This document shows, in pieces, positions 17,660 through 25,894 of a stretch of DNA of 64,000 bases. Origin of the DNA: Caldicellulosiruptor kronotskyensis 2002 (GTDB lineage: Bacteria; Bacillota; Thermoanaerobacteria; Caldicellulosiruptorales; Caldicellulosiruptoraceae); NCBI RefSeq assembly GCF_000166775.1, contig NC_014720.1, forward strand, positions 2,574,001 to 2,638,000, given 5' to 3'. Within the stretch, counting starts at the first letter, position 1. The number at the start of each line of letters is the position of its first letter. The notes under the pieces are model-generated. The model was given only the letters and a program-made list of their open reading frames with translations. It was not told the DNA's origin and made no database searches. Made by a program: the position numbers and the translations under genes.

Positions 17660-18565
17660 TTATGCATCCTGCTTTGAAATCTGAACAAATCTGCAAAATG
17701 AGCAAATTTCTGTTGTTGTAACCTGACCGCAGCTAATGCACTCTTTCAGTTCAACCTTTTCATAAATATCCTGAAAATGTCTTCTGCCCTTTTCCAAAAA
17801 GCTTGTTATAAAACGCTGTTTTGTCCCTGGACTTTCTTCCTCAAGCCTGTTCAAAACCTCTTTGTACAAAATTGACATAGCACCGATTGCGTGCGGACAT
17901 TCATCGTGCAAAAATTCTATCTTGTTGATTAAAACATAAAACAGATTCTCACGCTCAGTGAGAGTATAAAGCGGCTTTGCTTTTTTTACAAGCTTTGGAT
18001 GGGTGGACTCAAGCACAGGCGATTGTCTTGCGAGATACCCTTCTTCCCATGAAAGAACGTTGCCCAGAAGCGTTGCCGCCTCATCATCAAGGTTGTGTCC
18101 TGTTGCAACAGCAAAAAACCCACCGTCATACGCTACTTTGTTAAAGAGGTATCTTTTTATTGAGCCGCAAATGGAACATGTGCTTCTTTTTAAAAGCTTT
18201 GAAAGTTTGTATATGTCAAGTCCATACTCTTTTTTAATATCCTTTACAATTAGCTCAAGACCGTTTTTTTGTGCAAAGTTTTCCACAACCTGCTGTGACT
18301 TATCCGAATACTCACCAATTCCAAGGTTTATATACATCCCTGTGGCATTGTAGCCTTCACTGCTCAATACATGCCACAGAGCCATGCTGTCTTTCCCGCC
18401 GGAGATTACCACTAAAATCTTATCTTTTTTGTCAAACATCTTATGCCTCTTTATGTTCCTCTTTACTTGATTCTTGTAGTAATAAAGAAAACAATCCTGA
18501 CAAAATGCAGCGTTGTGTCTCTTGAGGTAAATAACGCCCTTGTTTTTACATCTTACACACTTCAA
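17660..18565 (-). CDS. ttuA: TtuA/NcsA-type tRNA thiolation enzyme
   Basis: The 301-residue protein is a PP-loop ATP pyrophosphatase (SGGKDSM) flanked by zinc-finger pairs (CVRC...CQDC at the N-terminus and CISC...CSFC at the C-terminus), with internal cysteines (CSIC) that bind an Fe-S cluster in this family, and GHNLDDEAA. This is the TtuA/Ncs6 arrangement. TtuA makes 2-thiothymidine at tRNA position 54, which raises melting temperature in thermophiles. The start is TTG; the first CxxC requires it. A TtuB-like carrier gene lies 28 bases upstream in the same run. Confidence 0.85.
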   Translation of the reverse strand: MKCVRCKNKGVIYLKRHNAAFCQDCFLYYYKNQVKRNIKRHKMFDKKDKILVVISGGKDSMALWHVLSSEGYNATGMYINLGIGEYSDKSQQVVENFAQKNGLELIVKDIKKEYGLDIYKLSKLLKRSTCSICGSIKRYLFNKVAYDGGFFAVATGHNLDDEAATLLGNVLSWEEGYLARQSPVLESTHPKLVKKAKPLYTLTERENLFYVLINKIEFLHDECPHAIGAMSILYKEVLNRLEEESPGTKQRFITSFLEKGRRHFQDIYEKVELKECISCGQVTTTEICSFCRFVQISKQDA

Positions 18566-18593
18566 TCTTCTTGTTCAGCTCCTTTCAAAATCT

Positions 18594-18788
18594 TTAGCCA
18601 CCAGAAACAGCAGAGATAATCTCAACTGTATCGCTATCATTCAAAACATCGTCAGGTGCAACTATTTCTCCGTTTTTTATAAAAACATTAGACTCCAAAT
18701 TTATATTAAGTTCTTTAGCAAGATTTATAACTGTCTTTGGTCCTTTTACCTCAACCTCTTTATTTTTACCCACAAATATTATTTTCAC
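18594..18788 (-). CDS. ttuB: Ubiquitin-like sulfur carrier (ThiS/MoaD family), TtuB-like
   Basis: The 64-residue protein has the ThiS/MoaD beta-grasp pattern and ends in a di-glycine (SAVSGG), the residue that is adenylated and thiocarboxylated. I place the start at a GTG (18788) behind AGGAGGG; longer forms add residues that read through the ribosome binding site. The size matches Thermus TtuB (about 65 residues). Its place directly before ttuA suggests it donates sulfur to that enzyme. The E1-like activator (TtuC/MoeB type) is not in the window. Confidence 0.85.
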   Translation of the reverse strand: MKIIFVGKNKEVEVKGPKTVINLAKELNINLESNVFIKNGEIVAPDDVLNDSDTVEIISAVSGG

Positions 18789-18929
18789 CTCTGCATTCGC
18801 CCTCCTCACACATCTTAATGTGCACTTTACAAGCTGCAATAAAATTATATCACAAATCTTTAAAATCAAAACCTAAAATGATAAAATACAAAAAGAACAA
18901 TGATTTTTGAGGAGCAGGATTAACTTACG

Positions 18930-19331
18930 ATGTTTTTTATAGGTATATTTGGCATTGAAGAGAAAGCAAAAGCTATACGGCAAATAGATGTAACAATTTG
19001 TCCTTTTTGTTCAAGAAAGGGAAGTTATACTTTGCTAAAAGTTTATAGCTATTTTCATTTTTTCTTTATTCCACTTTTTAGATGGAATGTCAGATATTTT
19101 TTGCAAACAAGCTGTTGCAATCGAATTTATATTATTACAAATCAGCAACTTGCCAAAGACCTTGAACGTGGAATTGATACTCCAATTACCCTTGCTGATG
19201 TTGAGCTCTTTAGAAAATTCGAAAATGAATATGGTTTTGATGATGAAAGGTCTGATTTTTGTCCAAATTGTCAAAGAAGAGTTTCAAAGACTTTTTTGTA
19301 CTGTCCTTATTGCGGCAGCAAGCTTGAATAA
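18930..19331 (+). CDS. Zinc-ribbon protein
   Basis: A 133-residue protein with an N-terminal CPFC and a C-terminal CPNC...CPYCGSKL pair, typical of zinc-ribbon proteins. Between them is an aromatic stretch (YFHFFFIPLFRW) that may associate with the membrane. Function is unknown. It starts the plus-strand run with ridA and queC, with 24 bases to ridA. Confidence 0.75.
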   Translation: MFFIGIFGIEEKAKAIRQIDVTICPFCSRKGSYTLLKVYSYFHFFFIPLFRWNVRYFLQTSCCNRIYIITNQQLAKDLERGIDTPITLADVELFRKFENEYGFDDERSDFCPNCQRRVSKTFLYCPYCGSKLE

Positions 19332-19355
19332 ACTTTCAAGGAGAGTGATATTAAA

Positions 19356-19733
19356 ATGAAAAAATGTATTGTTTCAAATGACGCTCCAAAACCAGTTGGA
19401 CCGTATTCGCATGCTGTGCAGGTTGGAAATCTTCTTTTTGTCTCAGGACAGCTTGCCATAAACCCAATGTCTGGGAAAATAGAAGGTGATGATATAAAAG
19501 CTCAAACACAGCTTGTCTTCAAGAATATCGAAGCTATTTTGAAAGAAGCAGGATTTTCTTTTGAAGATGTTGTTAAAGTAAATGTATACTTGTCTTCACT
19601 TGAGGATTTTGCAAAGTTCAATGAAGTTTACTCTACAATCTTTACGCAGAATTTCCCTGCAAGAACAACCATTGAAGCAAAGCTTTTACCAGGTGCTCTT
19701 ATAGAAGTTGATGTTATTTGTGCAAAGGAGTGA
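19356..19733 (+). CDS. ridA: RidA family reactive enamine/imine deaminase
   Basis: The 125-residue protein has the Rid family pattern: PVGPYSHAVQVGNLLFVSGQ, the EDVVKVNVYL strand, and the conserved arginine in PARTTIEAKLLPGALIEVDVI. RidA hydrolyses 2-aminoacrylate and related enamines released by PLP enzymes. The ATG follows AAGGAG. It is 12 bases from queC and probably co-transcribed with it. Confidence 0.94.
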   Translation: MKKCIVSNDAPKPVGPYSHAVQVGNLLFVSGQLAINPMSGKIEGDDIKAQTQLVFKNIEAILKEAGFSFEDVVKVNVYLSSLEDFAKFNEVYSTIFTQNFPARTTIEAKLLPGALIEVDVICAKE

Positions 19734-19745
19734 AAAGCTTGAAGA

Positions 19746-20411
19746 ATGAAAGCTGTTGTTGTTTTATCTGGTGGTATGGACTCAACAACACTTCTTTATG
19801 ATGTTAAAAGTCAGGGTTATGAAGTTTTTGCAATAAGTTTTTTGTACGGACAAAAACATTCAAAAGAGCTTGAGTTTGCAAAAAAGACATGCAGTCTTTT
19901 ATCCATCCCTCACAAGATTGTTGACATCTCATTTTTTGCAGAGCTTGCACCATCTGCACTCACAGCGCTTGACTGGAACGTACCAGAAGGATATTACACC
20001 GACAGCACCATGAAACAGACTGTTGTTCCAAACAGGAACATGGTTTTGCTTTCTATTTCTGCAGCATATGCTATATCGCTTGGGGCAAAAAAACTCTTTT
20101 ACGGTGCACATGCAGGCGACCATCCAATATATCCAGACTGCAGAAAAGAGTTCGTTGAAGCAATGAAAAATGCACTATATCTTGCCGACTATATCGGTCT
20201 TGAACTTGATGCACCTTATGTTGATATGAAAAAAGAGGATATTCTCAAAAGAGGACTTGAACTTGGAGTAGATTACAGTTTAACCTGGTCATGTTACAAA
20301 GGAGGTCAAAAAGCCTGTGGCAGATGCGGAACATGCACAGAGCGAATTGAAGCTTTCAAAAAAGTAGGTGTAAAAGACCCTATTGAATATGAAATTGAAA
20401 TTGACTGGTAA
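19746..20411 (+). CDS. queC: 7-cyano-7-deazaguanine synthase
   Basis: QueC turns 7-carboxy-7-deazaguanine into preQ0 using ATP and ammonia. The 221-residue sequence has the PP-loop VLSGGMDSTTLLYD, the VPNRNMVLLSI segment, GAHAGDHPIYPDCR and a C-terminal zinc site (CGRCGTC) with the earlier WSCY cysteine. It complements queE upstream. Confidence 0.96.
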   Translation: MKAVVVLSGGMDSTTLLYDVKSQGYEVFAISFLYGQKHSKELEFAKKTCSLLSIPHKIVDISFFAELAPSALTALDWNVPEGYYTDSTMKQTVVPNRNMVLLSISAAYAISLGAKKLFYGAHAGDHPIYPDCRKEFVEAMKNALYLADYIGLELDAPYVDMKKEDILKRGLELGVDYSLTWSCYKGGQKACGRCGTCTERIEAFKKVGVKDPIEYEIEIDW

Positions 20412-20416
20412 AAACA

Positions 20417-20458
20417 AAAGGCTGGTTTGTGGCTTTTTTGAAGCATCAACCAGCCTTT
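20417..20458. terminator. Terminator between queC and the M23 gene
   Basis: The inverted repeat AAAGGCTGGTT / AACCAGCCTTT (11 bp) is followed by TTTTTT on the plus strand and TTGTTTTT on the minus strand, so it can stop both convergent transcripts. Confidence 0.9.
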
Positions 20459-20486
20459 TTTTATACTTGTACTTGAAATTCCTTTA

Positions 20487-22289
20487 TTAGTGCAGATACG
20501 CAAGCGGATTTTGTGGTACGCCATTTTTCCTCACCTCAAAATGAAGATGAGGACCTGTACTTCTACCGGTTGACCCGCTTTTGGCAATAAGTTGTCCTTT
20601 TGCAACCTTCTGTCCTGGACTTACCAAAAATCTGCTAAGATGACCGTAGTATGTCTTATATCCATTTTGATGATTTATTATAATCAGCTTGCCATAGCCA
20701 CCAAGCCATCCAACAAACTCAACCACACCACCATCTGCTGCATACACATTTGAACCCCATGGAACAGCAATGTCTATCCCCTCATGAAATTCTCTTCCTC
20801 TATAGCCAAATCGTGAAGTCAGCACACCCCACGTTGGGAATGAAAATCTACCTGTTGCAAAATATCTCGGCGGCTTTTTAGTCCCAATAACCACAATTCT
20901 CTCCACAGGTTTTTCCAGCACCTGCTGGGAAATTACCTGTCTGTCATACTCAAGTCCATTTAAATAAACAATCTTAGCTTTTATCTTTGCTTTACCGTCT
21001 TTACCTTCCTGCTTTACTATAGTTTGTGTAGTGTAGTATTTATCTGATTTTATTGTTTTCACTTCTTTTGGCAGAGTATCTACAAACTCCACTTCTTTTT
21101 CAAGAACAACATTTACAAGCGGTGTCATCTGTGAAAGTTTTATCTTCTGTCCTGGCATTATCTTTTCAGTAAGTCCTGGGTTTGATGCAAAAATATCATC
21201 AACAGAAATATTGTATTTTCTTGCCAAATCCCAGAGGGTATCCCCTTCTTTGATTGTATATTCCACTATTTCATCTTTGCCGAACATTATTTTATTTAAT
21301 GCCTGGTCCTCTGTTGCAACCTTAATATCTGGTTTAACGTAAACAGGTTTTATCTCCACTTTTTCCAAAAACCTTGCATACTTTGCATCATTTTTGTAGT
21401 AAATAGTCTTAAGTTTATTTAAAATATTTTTGGGAACGTCTGGATTGTCAAAAATTAAATAAGCTTTTGAATTTACAAAAAGGGCATACTTCTTTACAAG
21501 CACAACACCTTTTTCTATTATGGTGTTTTTAAGACTATCTAAACTTGTACTTTTGTACTGACCGGGCGGAATTTCCTTTAGCTTAGGCTTGTTTTGAAAA
21601 ACAAACTCATCTGTTCCATGTTTTAATGAGACTTCTTCTTTCAAACTGCCAAAAAGCTTTTGCGCTTCCATTTTGTCTTTTACATACCCTACAACACTTC
21701 CGTTGAGTATGACTGCATAAGCTTTCTGATAAGTTGTCGGCATTTTGTTAATTGTAAATACCATAAGAAACATCAAAGCTAAGGTCGAAAATATTTTAAG
21801 TTTCAGTATACTTTCTTTTGAATGTCTGATATTGCTAATGTATTTAAGTCCAATAATCAATCTTACTATCTCTTCAAAAATCTCTTTTAATGGACTTTTT
21901 CTATACTTGTAAGATAAAAAGATAAACTCATCTTGAACATTGGATTTTAAAGGTTTCTGACTTTTTTGAGCAGATTTATATATTTTTGAGCGTAGATTAT
22001 CTTTTATCACTTCTAATTTCTGTGCAAATCTTGATTTGATTTGTTTAATTAAACCAACAATTGATCTATGTAAACCTTGATTGTTTTTTTCAACTTTAAT
22101 AGTCTTTTTCTCTTTAGTTTTTGCTTTATCTGCCAGTCCAACTTTTTTATTAGCTCCTTTGTTTTTTTGGTAAACTTTCTGTTTACTGTTCAAATTTTCT
22201 TCTATTGTCTTTGGGACAAACTGGGCCTTTTTCTGGTCCAAAACGGTGGCTGTGGCAGATGTCTTTGATTTTGACGCATGCTTTGCCAC
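20487..22289 (-). CDS. LysM-G5-M23 peptidoglycan endopeptidase
   Basis: A 600-residue envelope protein. Residues 1-160 are lysine-rich and probably cytoplasmic, followed by one transmembrane segment (about 168-182, LKIFSTLALMFLMVF). Outside are a LysM domain (YTIKEGDTLWDLARKYNIS), a G5-like domain, and a C-terminal M23 metallopeptidase with HEGIDIAVPWG and HLHFEVRKNG, which supply the zinc ligands. It should cut peptide cross-links in the wall. The long basic N-terminal tail is unusual. The start is a GTG with AAGGGGGTG upstream. Confidence 0.9.
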   Translation of the reverse strand: MAKHASKSKTSATATVLDQKKAQFVPKTIEENLNSKQKVYQKNKGANKKVGLADKAKTKEKKTIKVEKNNQGLHRSIVGLIKQIKSRFAQKLEVIKDNLRSKIYKSAQKSQKPLKSNVQDEFIFLSYKYRKSPLKEIFEEIVRLIIGLKYISNIRHSKESILKLKIFSTLALMFLMVFTINKMPTTYQKAYAVILNGSVVGYVKDKMEAQKLFGSLKEEVSLKHGTDEFVFQNKPKLKEIPPGQYKSTSLDSLKNTIIEKGVVLVKKYALFVNSKAYLIFDNPDVPKNILNKLKTIYYKNDAKYARFLEKVEIKPVYVKPDIKVATEDQALNKIMFGKDEIVEYTIKEGDTLWDLARKYNISVDDIFASNPGLTEKIMPGQKIKLSQMTPLVNVVLEKEVEFVDTLPKEVKTIKSDKYYTTQTIVKQEGKDGKAKIKAKIVYLNGLEYDRQVISQQVLEKPVERIVVIGTKKPPRYFATGRFSFPTWGVLTSRFGYRGREFHEGIDIAVPWGSNVYAADGGVVEFVGWLGGYGKLIIINHQNGYKTYYGHLSRFLVSPGQKVAKGQLIAKSGSTGRSTGPHLHFEVRKNGVPQNPLAYLH

Positions 22290-22318
22290 AAGTGCACCCC
22301 CTTGATAAAAAAAATAAA

Positions 22319-22339
22319 AAGGGTATTAAAATTACCCTT
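22319..22339 (-). terminator. Terminator at the end of the xylan locus, in the leader of the M23 gene
   Basis: A 7-bp hairpin (AAGGGTA / TACCCTT) is followed on the minus strand by TTTATTTTTTTT. It lies between the last xylan gene and the M23 gene, with its T-tract 20 bases before the M23 ribosome binding site. It probably ends the xylan transcript. If the M23 promoter is upstream of it, it would also act as an attenuator. Confidence 0.65.
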
Positions 22340-22477
22340 CTATATAATTTATACTATGTTGAATATGCAAAATACTATACTTTTATTTTAATTGATATTG
22401 TTTGAAATGTCAAAACCAAAAATTGATTGAAAACCGACTTAAATCACATAATAACTATTACTTTTGAAGTTGCTGTT

Positions 22478-23926
22478 CTATTCTATTTTAATAGAAACTC
22501 CTATAACTGAGTGGGGTAAAATGTTTATCTCAAAGGTAACTTGATTCTCACCTGTTACTCTCCATAATATCTCTTCTTTCTTCGTTTTTGATGATTTGAT
22601 CAGTTCTTCAATTTGTTCATTATTCAGATATTCTGGGCTGCCCATTTCAACCCACTTTCTTTTGGGATTTGCATTGTATTCATCTATACGCTCTGCATAA
22701 ATTTCTTTGCATTCTCTAATACCATTTATTGTAACAGTTATTTTTTCATTGTTTATGGGAGATAGTGGAACATTATGGTTTGAAATAACAAGTACTAACT
22801 CATTGCCATTTACAGCTGCTATACAGTCTACAGTTGGACTTCTCTCCTCAACTTTAAGTTCTACCTTTTCACCATCTAATTTATTCAATATCTGAAATGC
22901 TCTGTATGATGGTTTTGGTATACCGTGAATATTTAAAAGTCCAAATCCTCCATGGAAAGGCAATGAACTTAGCCCACACTCTTCAAATATATCTGTAAAT
23001 GTCCAGTATGAATAACATCCAAGCGGCAAATCAATAATGTCTATTATAGTCTTCACAATAAATGCTGCATCATATGGAATGTCGTGGTACGGGTCTCGCG
23101 GACTCGGTGAGTTGTTCCACTCTGTATAGTACAAAGGCAAAGGTTCTGCTTCACTCAAAGCTTTTTTTACTCTTTTAGCAAGCTCACCTCTTTTTGCTTT
23201 TGCCATGGCTTCTTCCATATTAGAACTTGTACTAAACGCTAAATCTGTTGGATACTGGTGTGTTGATATAAAGTCTATTGGTACTCCATTTCTCTGACAA
23301 TACTCTTTCAGCTCCAAAATCCACGCATCTACTGCTGATGCAGGTCCTCCTACTTTCAGTTCAGAGTCAACTTTCTTGATTGCAAACGCTGCATGCTTAT
23401 AAAGCTCAAAATACTCCTCCATTGTCCCTGCCCAGAAAAAGTCCTTCAAATTCGGCTCGTTCCATACCTCAAAAAACCACTCTCTTACCTCATTTTTACC
23501 ATATCTTTTTACAAGATGTCTTGTAAGTTCTTCAACAAGTTGTCCCCACTCTTCATAGGATTTTGGGGGAGTTATATTGCCCTTATAATGAAAAACTGTC
23601 TTTGTACCAGATGCTAAAGCTTCAGGCATAAAGCTCAGTTCTATAAAAGGTTTCATTCCAATATCCAATAAAAAGTCAATAATAGAATCAATGTTGAAAA
23701 ATGAAAACCAAAGTTTGCCTTCATCATTTCTGAAGCAAACACTCATATCATCGTTAAGCCAACCATGAAATCTGACATATTTAAACCCAAGTTCTTGCCT
23801 GCACTTTTTCAGCTGCTTTCTCCAATCCTCCCTCAGGGCAGTTGCTGCATGACAGCTGCCTACACACTTTGTCCAGAATTTATTTATCTTGCCTAACTTA
23901 ATTTCTGGATAGATATTTATTTTCAT
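22478..23926 (-). CDS. GH39 beta-xylosidase (second copy)
   Basis: A 482-residue glycoside hydrolase family 39 enzyme. The acid/base glutamate is in EVWNEPN and the nucleophile in YYTEWN; the GH39 start (VRFHGWLNDDM) and the HGGFGLLN segment are present. No signal peptide is seen, so it should act in the cytoplasm on imported xylooligosaccharides. I start it at the ATG at 23926 behind AAAGGAG; an ATG seven codons upstream precedes that site. It is clearly divergent from the other GH39 at 25895-27400, so a different substrate preference is possible. Confidence 0.93.
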   Translation of the reverse strand: MKINIYPEIKLGKINKFWTKCVGSCHAATALREDWRKQLKKCRQELGFKYVRFHGWLNDDMSVCFRNDEGKLWFSFFNIDSIIDFLLDIGMKPFIELSFMPEALASGTKTVFHYKGNITPPKSYEEWGQLVEELTRHLVKRYGKNEVREWFFEVWNEPNLKDFFWAGTMEEYFELYKHAAFAIKKVDSELKVGGPASAVDAWILELKEYCQRNGVPIDFISTHQYPTDLAFSTSSNMEEAMAKAKRGELAKRVKKALSEAEPLPLYYTEWNNSPSPRDPYHDIPYDAAFIVKTIIDIIDLPLGCYSYWTFTDIFEECGLSSLPFHGGFGLLNIHGIPKPSYRAFQILNKLDGEKVELKVEERSPTVDCIAAVNGNELVLVISNHNVPLSPINNEKITVTINGIRECKEIYAERIDEYNANPKRKWVEMGSPEYLNNEQIEELIKSSKTKKEEILWRVTGENQVTFEINILPHSVIGVSIKIE

Positions 23927-23968
23927 GTGTGTTTTCTCTCCTTTCATACATTATTTTTTTTAAAAAAA

Positions 23969-24002
23969 GGAAAAGAGAGGAGGCGTAAAATCTCCCTTTT
24001 CC
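23969..24002 (-). terminator. Terminator-like hairpin between the esterase and second GH39 genes
   Basis: On the minus strand GGAAAAGGGAG pairs with CTCTCTTTTCC (one mismatch) and is followed by TTTTTTT. It lies inside the xylan cluster and should lower expression of the last gene by partial termination. Confidence 0.65.
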
Positions 24003-24016
24003 TAAAAAAAGCTATT

Positions 24017-24814
24017 TTAAAAGACCTTTTCTACCCATTCAAAAGCCTTAAAAATATACCTGTTCCAGAACTGCCAATCATGAGTACCTTCATCTTCCTC
24101 ATACGTTACATTTAAACCTTCTTTCTTAAGAAAATTGTAAAGGTCTCTGTTCTCCTGAACAAGGAAATCATCTTTGCCACATGCCATATAAATTTTGGGA
24201 ATGTCTACACCATCTTTTTTCAGCTTTTTGGCAAGAGCATTTATATCTTTGTCACTGCCAATCAAAGAGGACAGGTCGCCAAATACATGTCTGTAATATT
24301 TGTAGCTTGCAATACCATCCTTATAATCTGGTGTTATTCCAGCTATTTTATGGATTATTAAAGCTGAAGATAGCGCAATTATCCCACCAAATATCTTGTG
24401 GTATTTTAATCCATTTCTTAGCGCGCCATAGCCACCCATAGAGAACCCACCAATAAACGTTTTTTCTCTATCTTCAGGTATTGGAAATACATTTCTTGTA
24501 AACTCGATAAGTTCATTTCCTATATACTCACTATAATATGCTTCTCTATCCTCATCATCCAAATAGAAACTATTTTCGCCACATGGCATAAATATTGCTA
24601 CATTATATTTTAAAGACAATTCAACAATTTGCGCACCATACAACCAATCCATGTGATTGCCCGCATATCCGTGTAACAAATAAAGTACTCTCAAATTATC
24701 AACATCATGTTTTTTCGAAAAACTCCTGTCTAACCTATCAACTGGCAAAACTGCCATGAGGGTTGTGCTTCGTTTGAGCATCTTTGAATAAAAATTTATT
24801 TCCATTATAGCCAT
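24017..24814 (-). CDS. xynC: Acetyl-xylan esterase type alpha/beta hydrolase
   Basis: The 265-residue protein is an esterase-D/CE1-like hydrolase: LYLLHGYAGNHMDW supplies the oxyanion region, GGFSMGGYGALRNG the nucleophile elbow, and GTHDWQFW the catalytic histidine; the aspartate is probably in GKDDFLV. Size and position next to a ~40-kDa GH10 xylanase match XynC of Caldocellum (Caldicellulosiruptor) saccharolyticum, an acetyl esterase. There is no signal peptide, so it should deacetylate oligosaccharides inside the cell. The ATG follows AAGGAG. Confidence 0.88.
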   Translation of the reverse strand: MAIMEINFYSKMLKRSTTLMAVLPVDRLDRSFSKKHDVDNLRVLYLLHGYAGNHMDWLYGAQIVELSLKYNVAIFMPCGENSFYLDDEDREAYYSEYIGNELIEFTRNVFPIPEDREKTFIGGFSMGGYGALRNGLKYHKIFGGIIALSSALIIHKIAGITPDYKDGIASYKYYRHVFGDLSSLIGSDKDINALAKKLKKDGVDIPKIYMACGKDDFLVQENRDLYNFLKKEGLNVTYEEDEGTHDWQFWNRYIFKAFEWVEKVF

Positions 24815-24861
24815 TTAAATCTATCTCCTTCTTGACCATTATTTTTTTAAAGTTCATTAAT

Positions 24862-25872
24862 TCAAAAGTCAATTATTCTAAAAAATGCCTTTTTTGGCTT
24901 TCCATCAATGTCAAACAGCAATGGCCAGTCTTTTCTGCCGATTACCGGAAAATTGTCTTTCCATGTATGTCCATCGCTAATCCCCCATAATGTAACTGAA
25001 GTTATAACATCTCTATACTCCCTAAATACTCTAAACACATCATTATAAACCTTAGCTTGCAACTCCACCATCTCTTCAGTGGGCTCTAATAGGTCAGTTC
25101 TTCTGTCCTCAAATTCAAATACTGATATATCAAGCTCTGTTATTTGTATTTCAAGCCCCAAGGATGCATATATTTCGATAGCTCTCTTAAGGTTGTCTAT
25201 TAAATTCTTATCCCAAATATTCCAGTGTGCTTGTATGCCAACACCATCAATCGGAGTTCCCTCTTCTAAAAGACTTTTTAAGACCTTGTATGTCTTTTCT
25301 AATTTGTATGGCATTTCATTGTTATAGTCGTTATAAAATAGTTTCCCATTTCCTGTATACTTTTTAGCTATTTCAAAGGCAATCTTAATATAATCATCAC
25401 CAATGATTCTTCTCCACTTTGAATCTCTGAGCAGAGCATCTGTTTTATCCTCAACAGCTTCATTCACAACATCCCACGCATAAACCACATCACGGTATCT
25501 TGTACAAACTGTCTTTATGTGTTCCCTCAGTCTTTCTATTACAAGCTCTTTTGGTGCTTCTTTGTCATTGTCACAAAAAACCCATTCAGGTGTTTGGTTG
25601 TGCCATACAAGTGTATGTCCTCTCAGTTGCATATTATGTTTAAGTGCAAAATTTTTAATCTTATCAGCAGCTTCAAAGTTGTAAAAATCTTCTTTCGGAT
25701 GAATTCGTTCAAATTTCATATCATTCTCAGGTGTTAAACTGTTAAAATGCTTTGTAAGAATTCTTCCGTGTATTCCTTCAAAATCTTTCACTGTAACAGC
25801 TGCACCAACTTTAAAGAAGTCTTTATATTTTTCCGCAAGTGATACAGTAGATTTTTCATAATAATCTTCGCT
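24862..25872 (-). CDS. xynA: Intracellular GH10 endo-1,4-beta-xylanase
   Basis: A single-domain GH10 enzyme of 336 residues. The acid/base glutamate is in DVVNEAV and the nucleophile in [19 protein letters not shown] and TLWGISDGHTW are also canonical. It lacks a signal peptide and any CBM, so it probably cuts imported xylooligosaccharides. The start is set at the ATG at 25872 behind GGAGG; a frame extending to 25923 would overlap the upstream gene and read through this ribosome binding site. It resembles XynA of Caldocellum saccharolyticum in size and setting. Confidence 0.94.
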   Translation of the reverse strand, partial: SEDYYEKSTVSLAEKYKDFFKVGAAVTVKDFEGIHGRILTKHFNSLTPENDMKFERIHPKEDFYNFEAADKIKNFALKHNMQLRGHTLVWHNQTPEWVFCDNDKEAPKELVIERLREHIKTVCTRYRDVVYAWDVVNEAVEDKTDALLRDSKWRRIIGDDYIKIAFEIAKKYTGNGKLFYNDYNNEMPYKLEKTYKVLKSLLEEGTPIDGVGIQAHWNIWDKNLIDNLKRAIEIYASLGLEIQITELDISVFEFEDRRTDLLEPTEEMVELQAKVYNDVFRVFREYRDVITSVTLWGISDGHTWKDNFPVIGRKDWPLLFDIDGKPKKAFFRIIDF

Positions 25873-25894
25873 CATTATACAATATCCTCCTTTT

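Noticed and set aside
18789-18869. Longer 91-residue form of the TtuB-like protein
   Set aside because: It reads through AGGAGGG and adds residues not found in the beta-grasp family.
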